A stretch of DNA of 64,000 nt from Williamsia herbipolensis (lineage in GTDB: Bacteria; Actinomycetota; Actinomycetes; Mycobacteriales; Mycobacteriaceae): assembly GCF_000964005.1 (NCBI RefSeq), contig NZ_JXYP01000010.1, positions 1 to 64,000 of the forward strand, in the 5' to 3' direction. Positions 40,013-48,380 of the stretch are shown in pieces. Under the pieces are notes generated by a model that was not told where the DNA came from, ran no database searches, and saw nothing but the letters and a program-made list of their open reading frames with translations. A program made the position numbers and the translations under genes. Each line of letters opens with the position of its first letter. Positions within the stretch are counted from its first letter, which is position 1.

Positions 40013-40117
40013 GGTAACGAAAGCCAGAAGCCTGGAGGCGTTCCTTGGCTCCGATCAGTCGATGCTCGGATGTTGCGCATCGCGCTGAAACGAGGGCCCG
40101 GTTCCCTTCCGTACACT

Positions 40118-40132
40118 ACTAAGAAACATAGT
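40118..40132. promoter_or_regulatory. BlaI-type box upstream of the L,D-transpeptidase gene
   Basis: ACTAAGAAACATAGT matches the ten-site consensus and ends 24 bases before the GTG at 40157. Confidence 0.72.
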
Positions 40133-40156
40133 TTCTATCGTTGAGGAGTTGGTGGA

Positions 40157-41437
40157 GTGGTAGGCGAGAGCCCGTCCAGACGACAGGTGAGTCGGCGCAC
40201 CTTGCTCTTGGGGACCGGGACGGCGGCCGTTGGTGTGCTCGCTGCCTGTACCTCGAGCGATCCGGCAACGACCTCAGACCAGCGTTCCACCGAGTCTAAA
40301 GGTCCGAAGCGTCCGGGTGGAACCGTCGAGTTCGTCCCGGCACCCGGGTCTCGCGACGTGGACCCGCTCGGCCAGGTGTCTGTCACCACCCGAAATGCAA
40401 CCCTCATCAATGTGGTGATGACCAACGACGGACGCGTCATCGACGGAATCATGACGCCAGATCGTCTCTCTTGGAAGCCGTCTTCGCCGTTGGGCTACGA
40501 CCGCGCCTACACGATCTCGGTTACCAGCCGCGTTGACGCGACTGGTCAGAGTGAGACCAGCGTCAGCACGCTGAACACTCTGCGCCCGAGCAATTTGACG
40601 AAGCCCTACTTCAACACAACCGGCGGCGGCGCCCTCAACGACGGCGCAACCTACGGGGTGGGACTGGTGGCCGTGGTGCGGTTTGACGAGCCCATCACCG
40701 ATCGCGCTGCAGCGCAACGATGTCTGTCGGTGACCACCGAACCGGCTACGCCGGGAGCGTGGAGTTGGATCGACGACCAGCGTGTGCACTACCGTCCCGA
40801 GAAGTACTACAAGCCTGGTACGAAAGTCTCGATCAAGGCGGACGTATACGGGGTCGATCTCGGTGACGGACTCTACGGGCAGGAAGACACGTCGCTGTCG
40901 TTTGTCATTGGTGCGGAACACATTTCGATTGCCGATGATAACAACAAGCAGGTGTCGGTCTTCGAGAACGGCAAGCTCGTGAGGATGATGCCGACCTCGA
41001 TGGGCATGGGGGGTACCGAGGTCGTCAACGGTCAAACGCTCAGCTTCTGGACGCAGCGGGGTGTGTATACGGTGCTCGACAAGTCAAATCCCGTGATCAT
41101 GGATTCATCGACCTACGGTTTGCCCATTAATTCGCGGCTCGGGTATCGAGAGACGATCTACTACGCAACGCGCATCAGCACGGACGGGATCTACCTACAC
41201 CAGTATGAGCAGAGTATTCCATCCCAGGGCAACACCAACGTGTCACACGGCTGTCTCAACTTGAACCCGGAGAACGCACGGTGGTTCTTCGAATTCTCGA
41301 TCACCGGCGACATCGTGGAAGTGAAGAATACGGGCGGAGAACCGTTGCAGCAGAGCCAGAATGGAGACTGGAGCGTTCCCTGGGAGAACTGGCTGGCGGG
41401 GAGTGCGCTGGCAGAAGGCGGTCGGGCAGCGGAGTAG
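40157..41437 (+). CDS. L,D-transpeptidase, Tat-type lipoprotein
   Basis: Makes 3-3 cross-links in peptidoglycan and is insensitive to most penicillins. The N terminus has a Tat motif (SRRTLLLGTG) and lipobox (LAAC near residue 31); two Ig-like domains follow and the YkuD catalytic domain lies at about residues 250-385, with the SHGCLNL motif (Cys nucleophile about 362). 426 residues fits the mycobacterial LdtMt2 type. GAGGAG lies eight bases before the GTG. A BlaI-type box sits just upstream. Confidence 0.92.
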   Translation: MVGESPSRRQVSRRTLLLGTGTAAVGVLAACTSSDPATTSDQRSTESKGPKRPGGTVEFVPAPGSRDVDPLGQVSVTTRNATLINVVMTNDGRVIDGIMTPDRLSWKPSSPLGYDRAYTISVTSRVDATGQSETSVSTLNTLRPSNLTKPYFNTTGGGALNDGATYGVGLVAVVRFDEPITDRAAAQRCLSVTTEPATPGAWSWIDDQRVHYRPEKYYKPGTKVSIKADVYGVDLGDGLYGQEDTSLSFVIGAEHISIADDNNKQVSVFENGKLVRMMPTSMGMGGTEVVNGQTLSFWTQRGVYTVLDKSNPVIMDSSTYGLPINSRLGYRETIYYATRISTDGIYLHQYEQSIPSQGNTNVSHGCLNLNPENARWFFEFSITGDIVEVKNTGGEPLQQSQNGDWSVPWENWLAGSALAEGGRAAE

Positions 41438-41442
41438 CGGGT

Positions 41443-42417
41443 TCACCGGTGGCGGTCGGAACCTTGTGACAGCTCACGTAAGTAGGCGTTGTACGCCTCC
41501 AGGTCGATGTCGCCGACACGGTCGACCCGCTTATCGACGACGCCGTTGCTGATCGCCTCGTCGCGTCGCCATCGGATCGCGAACACGATGATCACAAATA
41601 CGGCCACCGGTTCGCCGTAGGACCAGGCCAACCCGCCGGCGAGTTGTTGGTCGTCCATCACATTGACGTTCCACGAACTGGGCGGGCTGCTGAACGTCGT
41701 GAGGAGGGGAGTCGAGGCCATCATGAGGAAGAGCCCGAAGAACACGTGCAGCGGCATCTCGACGAACAACTCGAAGAACCTGCCCATGTTCGTGTGCGTG
41801 CCCGGCACAGGTCCGGTGGCCAGGATCGGGAGTATGAAGAGGATCCCGCTGCCCAGGAAGAACAGTTCCATCCCGACGTGACCAGGGCGCGAGACAGCGA
41901 AGAAGTCGAACAGTGGCGTGAGGTACAGCCCGTAGTAGCTGAACAAGAACAGGGGAACTGTCACTACGGGATGAACCAGGGCCGCCCCGACTGGGCTGCG
42001 TAAGGCGATCAGGGCGGCGCGCAGGACGTACCTGCCGAACCCATGATGGGGTGTTGCGCGCAGAAGGAGGCGGCCCGGGGAACCCAGTACGAGTAGCGGC
42101 GGAACTGCCATCGACAAGGTCAGGTGTTGGAACACGAAGACGCTGAACAGTGCATAGCCGTAGCTGTCGATTTGCAGCCCTGTGACCACCGCCGTGATGG
42201 CGCATCCCGTCAGGAAGCTCGCGGTCCGATACCACGGCCACGTACGTCCTTCTGAACGAGTCCGTGCCACGGAAGCGAGGTACCACACTGCGACGACGAG
42301 GGCTCCGAGCGCGATCACCGGGAACGGATCGCCGAGATCGACGCTCAGGAGCGTCCGTAGTGACGGCGGATCGGACGGAAGGTCCATCGACGTCGTCATC
42401 CGAGCCGCCGTCACCAT
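41443..42417 (-). CDS. CtaG-type cytochrome c oxidase assembly protein
   Basis: A 324-residue membrane protein of about seven helices with the Caa3_CtaG pattern (VFQHLTLSMAVPPLLVLGSP, VEMPLHVFFGL). Its family helps load copper into oxidase subunit I. Convergent with the transpeptidase gene (5 bases between the stops). A BlaI-type box at 42511 lies about 94 bases upstream. Start could also be the ATG at 42399. It is a second CtaG domain beside the one fused to CopD at 33101. Confidence 0.85.
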   Translation of the reverse strand: MVTAARMTTSMDLPSDPPSLRTLLSVDLGDPFPVIALGALVVAVWYLASVARTRSEGRTWPWYRTASFLTGCAITAVVTGLQIDSYGYALFSVFVFQHLTLSMAVPPLLVLGSPGRLLLRATPHHGFGRYVLRAALIALRSPVGAALVHPVVTVPLFLFSYYGLYLTPLFDFFAVSRPGHVGMELFFLGSGILFILPILATGPVPGTHTNMGRFFELFVEMPLHVFFGLFLMMASTPLLTTFSSPPSSWNVNVMDDQQLAGGLAWSYGEPVAVFVIIVFAIRWRRDEAISNGVVDKRVDRVGDIDLEAYNAYLRELSQGSDRHR

Positions 42418-42510
42418 CAGGATTGCTGATACGGAATGGCCAGAACAACGGCCGCAGCCGACCGGCTCACGAAATTGCCCACGTTGTCTGTCCTCAGGAC
42501 GGGTTCAAAT

Positions 42511-42525
42511 ACTATGAATCATAGT
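42511..42525. promoter_or_regulatory. BlaI-type box upstream of the ctaG-like gene
   Basis: ACTATGAATCATAGT is a perfect palindrome with a 5-base centre, with T and A added symmetrically outside. It lies in the gap between the ctaG-like gene and the M56 protease gene. Confidence 0.75.
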
Positions 42526-42569
42526 ATTACACGCAACCTGGGTGAATCGCGCTCAAAGGTAGGTGTCGA

Positions 42570-43502
42570 TCAAAACGATGCTGTGTGGAGCAGAAGCGAA
42601 GCCACGGTCACCGTCACGATGCCCGTCGCGAGCGTCACCACGACCGGTAGAACCAGCGAGGCGATGTAGCCGACGGTTGTCGCTCGGCCCTTAGACGGTG
42701 CTGAAAGATGGCGAAGTCGAAGCTCCGTGTTGAGGTTTGCCGTCGTGTCCGCACCGAAGGCGCCTGCGGACACGCGAATCAACGCGGACCGCACGGACTG
42801 GGCGCTCGTCGCCTCGGCTGCCGAGCGGTCTGCCTCGTACTCCAGGAGCGCTGCGACGGCGTTAGGGGCGATGCGTAGAAGCGGAATAAACGGCAGTGCC
42901 ACAGACAGCACACCACAGATCGTTTGGATCCGGTGGTGGCGGTGGTCGAGGTGTGCCCGTTCATGTGCGAGTACGGCCTCACGTTCCTGCGCTGTGAGGC
43001 ACGCGGAGAGTCCCTCCGTAGCGACCACGAAACCGGGTCTGCCCGCGACGCTATAGGCCATGGGAACGGGATGGTCCAGCCACATGATCCGATGGGACCC
43101 CTGTTCTGTTCGAGCGACCACGGCAACCACGTCGCGGTGATAGTCGAGAACCGTTGAACGCGATTGAAACTGTCGGCGCGCGCAGAGCATAGTTCGGGCG
43201 GCGGCTGCGGCACCGAGTGCAAGCGCCGTGGCGATGATGAGTTCGTCGAGCCATGGCTGCAACGCGTGCGCGGCTGAGCTCAAACAACGGGTCCATAGCT
43301 CGGTGACCCGCTCGGCAGGAGCGTGGTCAGGCCATGCGGCGATCGCCACAGCAGATACGACGACGTATCCGAACGTCGAAAGGCTGGCAAACCAGCTGAG
43401 GAGTTGAACCCGAGGCGAGGCACTCTCCATCCGGGTCAGGACAACCGGTGCAACGAACCCGACCACGATCGCTGCGACGACGAACGTCAGCGCGAGAGTC
43501 AT
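42570..43502 (-). CDS. BlaR1-like M56-family zinc metallopeptidase
   Basis: A 310-residue membrane peptidase with about four helices and an HExxH site in AHERAHLDHRHH. It would cleave BlaI and thereby relieve repression, as in BlaR1/MecR1. It lacks the C-terminal penicillin-binding domain: the frame ends soon after the last helix, as in mycobacterial Rv1845c. The signal it senses is therefore unknown. It overlaps blaI by ATGA, and both follow the M23 gene. Confidence 0.87.
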   Translation of the reverse strand: MTLALTFVVAAIVVGFVAPVVLTRMESASPRVQLLSWFASLSTFGYVVVSAVAIAAWPDHAPAERVTELWTRCLSSAAHALQPWLDELIIATALALGAAAAARTMLCARRQFQSRSTVLDYHRDVVAVVARTEQGSHRIMWLDHPVPMAYSVAGRPGFVVATEGLSACLTAQEREAVLAHERAHLDHRHHRIQTICGVLSVALPFIPLLRIAPNAVAALLEYEADRSAAEATSAQSVRSALIRVSAGAFGADTTANLNTELRLRHLSAPSKGRATTVGYIASLVLPVVVTLATGIVTVTVASLLLHTASF

Positions 43503-43861
43503 CGACGTCTGCGATTGCGGTGAGGCAGATGGTCGCGCAGCACGTCTAGTTCCTCTGGGGTGACGGTCTGCGCGAAGTGCATGAGGACGCCGGCCGAATT
43601 GCTACTGGTGTTCAGTATCTCCCTCAGGGTCTGCGAGGTCGCCTCCTCTCGGGTCTCGGCGGGCAGGTATCGGTATGAACGGCTGACCTTTGTCCGGGTG
43701 ACGAAATCCTTGTTGAAGAGGTTGGTCACTACTGTGAGGATGGTGGTGTAGGCGAACTCGCGAGAGGGCAGTGCGTCGAGGATGTCGTGTACGGACATGG
43801 GACTTTCCGCATCCCACAGGACGTTCATCACGTCGGATTCGAGCGATCCCAAACGCTTCAT
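43499..43861 (-). CDS. blaI: BlaI/MecI-family repressor
   Basis: A 120-residue winged-helix repressor (LGSLESDVMNVLWD...; recognition helix near FAYTTILTVVTNL). CopY, the copper homologue, has a C-terminal CxC motif that is absent here, so this is BlaI-like. It has no box of its own directly upstream; it lies 39 bases after the M23 peptidase gene, so the box at 44931 would autoregulate it. It is the obvious candidate to bind all ten ACTAT-N5-ATAGT boxes. Confidence 0.9.
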   Translation of the reverse strand: MKRLGSLESDVMNVLWDAESPMSVHDILDALPSREFAYTTILTVVTNLFNKDFVTRTKVSRSYRYLPAETREEATSQTLREILNTSSNSAGVLMHFAQTVTPEELDVLRDHLPHRNRRRR

Positions 43862-43900
43862 CGCTGGTTTACCTCTCTGCGTGTATCTCGGCTGTTGAAT

Positions 43901-44866
43901 TCACTGGAGTGCCACGCCGCGCGCTCTGAGCCAGGCCATGGGGTCGAGCTTTGTGGATTCAGATTGCCACACCTCGTAGTGCAGGTGCGGTCCGGTTGAG
44001 TTTCCCCGATTGCCAACGGTGGCGATGGTCTGGCCCGCGAGCACTCGCTCGCCGGCGGACACCAGACTTTCGTTGATGTGCCCGTAGACGCCCACTGTCC
44101 CGTCGTCTTGACGAATCCGAACCCAGAGGCCGAATCCGCTGGCTGGTCCGGATTCGAGCACGACGCCGTCGGTCACCGAAACTATGGGAGTCCCGATGTC
44201 ATTGGCGATATCGAGGCCGTAGTGAACACTCTCCCATCGAGCGCCGTACCCCGAGGTCAAAGCGCCGGCGACGGGCGCTGCCGAGAGGGGATGGTCAGGA
44301 GGCGCAGGCGGTTGGCTGCGCACTGGCGTTTCAGCGGTGGAACGAGGCGGTGGGCGCGGCGGCGCACGGAATGTGCTCCCTGGAGCAAGTGATGTGGGTG
44401 TGGGTTTCGCGATGGCCACCGAATCTGATGTCGGGTCGACCACGTCGGTTTCACCGCCGGTCCCCGTCATCAACACCGCGGTGACGACGGCGCCGATTGC
44501 TGCAGAGACCAGAGTCGACGTGACGCCTATAGATGTCCGAGGGTGTCTGATCGGTTGGGCGGAGATGGGTGCGAGGTCAATCTCCGGCACCTCTGGGGGT
44601 ACCCGACACCAGGTCCGTTCCCATGGTGCGCAATACATCTGGCGTAGTGGAGATAGAGCGTCGGTGAGGTCGACCGTGTCACAAAACGAGGCAGGGTCGA
44701 CCCGGGGCGCCGCCGCGATCGACCGCGTACGTTCGTCGCGCTGTGGTAGCGACTCCCGCCGGGAACGAGGAATCGGGAAGGGGTCTGGTCCCAGGGAGTG
44801 CCGAGATCGACCAACGACCTCGCGGCGGTGGCGCGCCGGCGCGGCGACGCCAGTCGAGTCGTACAT
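43901..44866 (-). CDS. M23-family peptidoglycan endopeptidase, membrane-anchored
   Basis: A 321-residue protein with one internal transmembrane helix (about residues 113-132) and a C-terminal LytM/M23 domain (about 220-315). The zinc site is visible as HYGLD and HLHYE. It would cut peptide cross-links outside the cell. The ATG at 44866 is preferred because a BlaI-type box at 44931 would lie inside the longer frame. It heads the operon of blaI and the M56 protease. Confidence 0.85.
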   Translation of the reverse strand: MYDSTGVAAPARHRREVVGRSRHSLGPDPFPIPRSRRESLPQRDERTRSIAAAPRVDPASFCDTVDLTDALSPLRQMYCAPWERTWCRVPPEVPEIDLAPISAQPIRHPRTSIGVTSTLVSAAIGAVVTAVLMTGTGGETDVVDPTSDSVAIAKPTPTSLAPGSTFRAPPRPPPRSTAETPVRSQPPAPPDHPLSAAPVAGALTSGYGARWESVHYGLDIANDIGTPIVSVTDGVVLESGPASGFGLWVRIRQDDGTVGVYGHINESLVSAGERVLAGQTIATVGNRGNSTGPHLHYEVWQSESTKLDPMAWLRARGVALQ

Positions 44867-44930
44867 CCGATGTTGCGCCACGCACTTGTTCCCCGTCTGG
44901 ATGGCAATCTGTTCGAAATCAGACCTTACT

Positions 44931-44945
44931 ACTAAATCGGATAGT
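44931..44945. promoter_or_regulatory. BlaI-type box in the M23/czcD divergent promoter
   Basis: ACTAAATCGGATAGT lies 64 bases upstream of the M23 gene and 86 bases before the CDF gene, so it may serve both. Confidence 0.7.
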
Positions 44946-44981
44946 TTCTGAGCTCGATGTCCGCTACTGTAGCGACAGCAG

Positions 44982-45007
44982 AACATATGCGTCGATCTGC
45001 ATATGTT
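44982..45007. promoter_or_regulatory. ArsR/SmtB-type palindrome upstream of the CDF gene
   Basis: AACATATGC (44982-44990) and GCATATGTT (44999-45007) are perfect 9-base inverted arms 8 bases apart, of the AT-rich type bound by zinc/cadmium sensors. It ends 24 bases before the CDF start at 45032. Confidence 0.65.
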
Positions 45008-45031
45008 GCCCTGGATAAGGAGACTCTGGAT

Positions 45032-45958
45032 ATGGGTGCAGGACACAATCACGATCACGGCGTCAAACCAGGCGAGTCGGCAAGCGCGTCTGGTCGACAT
45101 AAGCGCAGGCTCTGGATGGCGCTGGGACTTGGGCTACTGACCTTCGTCATCCAGGTCGTGGTCGGTTTCGCAACTTCGTCGCTAGCGTTGCTGTCCGATT
45201 CCGCCCACGTTTTCACCGATGTCCTTGGTGTCTTCATGTCGCTGTTGGCGGTCATTCTCACGCAGCGACGCTCGGCTCGTCCGGGCCAAACATTCGGACT
45301 GTACCGGGCGGAAGTCTTTGCCGCGCTGTTCAACTCGTTCCTACTCTTTGCAGTCGCCGCCTGGATCCTCTACGAGGCAGCGCAGCGCCTATCCGATCCT
45401 CCTGAGGTCCCCGGGATCCCGGTCATCGGCGTCGCCCTCATCGGCCTCGCACTCAACATCGCTGCGTTCCTCCTCCTGAGATCGGGTGCCAAGGAGAGCC
45501 TCAACGTCCGTGGCGCCTATCTCGAGGTCATGGCCGACATGATCGGGTCAGTGGGAGTGCTGATCAGCGGACTGATCACGGCAATATTTGGCTGGCGCTA
45601 CGCCGACCCGCTGATCGGAGTGGGAATCGGCTTGTTTGTGCTACCCCGCGCCTTCGCGCTGGGCCGACAAGCAGTACGGATCCTGCTTCAGCACGCACCG
45701 AACGGTGTCGACGTCGCGACAGTGCAAGCCGAACTGGCCAAGCTCGATGGCGTCACCGAGGTCCACGACCTGCACGTCTGGACGCTGACGTCGGGGATGG
45801 AGGTCGCCTCGGCGCACCTCGTCGTCGAATCGACCGTGGACGGCGAACAGGTTCTGGGCGCGGCACAACAATTCCTGGCGCAGACCTACCACCTTGAACA
45901 CGCGACACTGCAGATAGAGCGAGTCAATCCCTCCGGATGTGCTCAACCTACCTGGTAG
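45032..45958 (+). CDS. czcD: Cation diffusion facilitator (CzcD-type zinc/cadmium exporter)
   Basis: A 308-residue CDF exporter: His/Asp-rich start (GHNHDHG), HVFTD in helix 2 and EVMADMIGS in helix 5 give the metal sites, and a C-terminal domain ([13 protein letters not shown]) follows. AAGGAG lies nine bases before the ATG at 45032. The longer frame from 44957 is rejected because it contains the operator palindrome at 44982. It differs in sequence from the CDF at 20227. Confidence 0.9.
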   Translation: MGAGHNHDHGVKPGESASASGRHKRRLWMALGLGLLTFVIQVVVGFATSSLALLSDSAHVFTDVLGVFMSLLAVILTQRRSARPGQTFGLYRAEVFAALFNSFLLFAVAAWILYEAAQRLSDPPEVPGIPVIGVALIGLALNIAAFLLLRSGAKESLNVRGAYLEVMADMIGSVGVLISGLITAIFGWRYADPLIGVGIGLFVLPRAFALGRQAVRILLQHAPNGVDVATVQAELAKLDGVTEVHDLHVWTLTSGMEVASAHLVVESTVDGEQVLGAAQQFLAQTYHLEHATLQIERVNPSGCAQPTW

Positions 45959-45974
45959 CTACCGCGGCCAAACA

Positions 45975-45989
45975 ACTATGTGCGATAGT
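45975..45989. promoter_or_regulatory. BlaI-type box upstream of ctaD copy 2
   Basis: ACTATGTGCGATAGT, flanked by CA and AGTTG, lies 34 bases before the ATG at 46024, directly after the CDF stop. Confidence 0.75.
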
Positions 45990-46023
45990 AGTTGAGTCGG
46001 GTTGCCGTGATGAAGGGTTGCGC

Positions 46024-47790
46024 ATGAGCACGTTTGAGCAGTCGATCGAGACAGTAGTGCCACAGCGTCCCTTCCCGGCACGTACCGGCCTCAAGGGCTC
46101 GTTCATCTATAAGATGTTCACCACCACCGATCACAAGGTCCTCGGCATCATGTACTTGGTGGCGTGCTTCGGCTTCTTCCTCATCGGCGGTCTGATGGCG
46201 TTGCTGATGCGTGGCGAACTCGCTACGCCCGGCATGCAGTTCCTGTCAAACGAGCAGTACAACCAGCTGTTCACGATGCACGGCACGGTCATGCTGCTGA
46301 TGTACGCAACCCCGATCGTCATCGGCTTCGCCAACGTCGTGCTGCCGCTGCAGATCGGTGCGCCCGATGTCGCCTTCCCGCGGCTGAACGCGTTTAGCTT
46401 CTGGCTCTTTCTGTTCGGCTCGACAATTGCAGTGGCCGGCTTCGTTACCCCCGGTGGTGCTGCTGACTTCGGGTGGACCGCGTACACGCCGCTCAGTGAC
46501 GCGATCCACTCGCCGGGTGCCGGTGCCGACATGTGGTTCATGGGTCTGGTGGTCTCAGGCCTGGGCACGATTCTCGGCGCGGTCAACATGGTCACCACCG
46601 TGGTCTGCCTCCGCGCGCCCGGCATGACGATGTTCCGCATGCCGATCTTCACCTGGAACATCCTTGTGACCAGCGTGCTGATCCTGCTCGCGTTCCCGCT
46701 GCTGACCGCCGCGCTTCTCGGGGCCGAGGTCGACCGCCAGTTTGGTGCGCACTTATTCGATCCCGCCAACGGTGGGGTCATCCTCTGGCAGCACATGTTC
46801 TGGTTCTTCGGACATCCTGAGGTCTACATCATCGCGTTGCCGTTCTTCGGCATCGTCTCGGAGATTTTTCCGGTGTTCTCGCGCAAACCGATTTTTGGAT
46901 ACTCGGGACTCATCTACGCCACCTTGGCGATCGCTGCGTTGTCGGTCGCTGTCTGGGCGCATCACATGTACGCCACCGGAGCCGTGCTGTTGCCCTTCTT
47001 CTCCTTCATGACATTCCTCATCGCTGTGCCCACCGGAGTGAAGTTCTTCAATTGGATAGGCACCTTGTGGAAGGGGCACTTGACTTTCGAGACGCCCATG
47101 CTGTTCTCGCTGGGCTTCATGGTCACATTCATCTTCGGTGGTCTGACCGGCGTGCTGCTCGCCAGCCCGCCCCTGGACTTTCAGTTGTCGGACAGCTACT
47201 TCGTTGTGGCGCATTTCCACTACGTCCTGTTCGGCACCATCGTGTTCGCCACCTACGCGGGCATCTACTTCTGGTTCCCGAAGATGACCGGGAGGATGCT
47301 GAACGAGAAGTTAGGCAAGATCCACTTCTGGCTCACGTTCATCGGATTCCACATGACCTTCCTCGTGCAGCACTGGTTGGGCAACGCCGGCATGCCACGC
47401 CGCTACGCCGACTACCTGCCGTCGGACGGGTTCACCACGTTGAACATAATTTCGACTGTGGGTGCATTTGTACTGGGCGTGTCGACACTGCCGTTCCTGT
47501 GGAACGTCTTCCGCAGCTACCGTTACGGCGAGGTCGTGACCGTGGACGACCCGTGGGGCTTCGGCAACTCGCTCGAGTGGGCCACCAGTTGCCCACCGCC
47601 GCGCCACAATTTCACCGAGCTGCCCCGGATCCGTTCGGAGCGTCCGGCGTTCGAGCTGCACTACCCGCACATGGTCGAGCGCATGCACGCCGAAGCGCAT
47701 GTCGGGTTCGGTAGCAAGAAGGCCGAGGAGGCTCGTCGCGACCCGTTGACAGTCGGCTCACACGAATCCTCGACAGAGCCCGATTCCTGA
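46024..47790 (+). CDS. ctaD: Cytochrome c oxidase subunit I (copy 2)
   Basis: A 588-residue aa3 oxidase subunit I, almost identical to copy 1 (140-1987) after the RPFP motif, with all heme and copper ligands ([26 protein letters not shown]). GAAGGG lies six bases before the ATG. A longer frame from 45937 is rejected because the BlaI box lies inside it. Unlike copy 1 it is preceded by a BlaI-type box, so its expression should follow the envelope regulon. No other subunit is nearby. Confidence 0.95.
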   Translation: MSTFEQSIETVVPQRPFPARTGLKGSFIYKMFTTTDHKVLGIMYLVACFGFFLIGGLMALLMRGELATPGMQFLSNEQYNQLFTMHGTVMLLMYATPIVIGFANVVLPLQIGAPDVAFPRLNAFSFWLFLFGSTIAVAGFVTPGGAADFGWTAYTPLSDAIHSPGAGADMWFMGLVVSGLGTILGAVNMVTTVVCLRAPGMTMFRMPIFTWNILVTSVLILLAFPLLTAALLGAEVDRQFGAHLFDPANGGVILWQHMFWFFGHPEVYIIALPFFGIVSEIFPVFSRKPIFGYSGLIYATLAIAALSVAVWAHHMYATGAVLLPFFSFMTFLIAVPTGVKFFNWIGTLWKGHLTFETPMLFSLGFMVTFIFGGLTGVLLASPPLDFQLSDSYFVVAHFHYVLFGTIVFATYAGIYFWFPKMTGRMLNEKLGKIHFWLTFIGFHMTFLVQHWLGNAGMPRRYADYLPSDGFTTLNIISTVGAFVLGVSTLPFLWNVFRSYRYGEVVTVDDPWGFGNSLEWATSCPPPRHNFTELPRIRSERPAFELHYPHMVERMHAEAHVGFGSKKAEEARRDPLTVGSHESSTEPDS

Positions 47791-47795
47791 CCGAG

Positions 47796-48053
47796 ATGCG
47801 TAGTCAAAGAAGGCCTCTGCAGTTTCCACGGTGGTTCACAGGGGCAATCGTGCTGTACGTGGCGATTGCGGGATTCGCTGTGACGATGGCGGTCTCATCG
47901 TCACTGTTCTCCGGGCACGTATGCAGCTCCGGTGAGGATCTTGTCGGCCATGCCGCGAGGTTGCCGCTCACTGCGTGGCTGGTTGGCGTTACTGCGGCCT
48001 CGCTGGCAGCAACGGCGACTGGTGGGGCAATGTCACCAGCACGCAGCGAGTAG
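47796..48053 (+). CDS. Small membrane protein of unknown function
   Basis: An 85-residue protein with two hydrophobic segments and one Cys (GHVCSSGED). It begins five bases after the ctaD stop, so it is probably cotranscribed. I do not recognise a family; a small oxidase accessory subunit is possible but unproven. Confidence 0.5.
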   Translation: MRSQRRPLQFPRWFTGAIVLYVAIAGFAVTMAVSSSLFSGHVCSSGEDLVGHAARLPLTAWLVGVTAASLAATATGGAMSPARSE

Positions 48054-48380
48054 TTGAGGCGCACTGCCACGTAGGCGAATCCGAAGCAAGGTGTGATCGA
48101 AATATCGCTAGGTGCGCAACGCCCGCCGCACGAGTGCGATGGATTTGGACCGGCGGAGGTCAATGCGGTGTCTGCTACTGAACTGCGCGACACGTAACGG
48201 CGCTGGGTTGACCATTGGCTGCGACCTGCGCCTGTACCGGTGCACAACCGAATTGTGGTTGTTGCGGAAGGGCGGAAGTGGCAGTGTGGCATTACCGAGC
48301 CCTGCACGCGGGATCTGAAAACGGTTGTCGCCGTGTGTCTTCTAAGGTTTAGCTAATGTTCGCTGGCTAGGTTGGCCCGC
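48054..48380. other. 327-base gap upstream of the SulP-carbonic anhydrase gene
   Basis: No frame with a usable start or recognisable homology. Imperfect inverted motifs such as CACAACC with GGTTGTTG near 48240-48265 occur. No BlaI-type box is seen. Confidence 0.45.

Noticed and set aside
44957-45031. Longer N terminus for the czcD-type CDF
   Set aside because: It includes the 9+9 operator palindrome, and AAGGAG directly precedes the ATG at 45032.
44867-45100. Longer N terminus for the M23 peptidase
   Set aside because: It would span the divergent promoter, the BlaI box and the start of the CDF gene.
45937-46023. Longer N terminus for ctaD copy 2
   Set aside because: The extension contains the BlaI-type box and lacks homology to copy 1; the ATG at 46024 has a better ribosome binding site.
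48054-48380. Possible regulator box before the SulP-carbonic anhydrase gene
   Set aside because: Only weak imperfect repeats (CACAACC/GGTTGTTG); no match to any operator class in the window.
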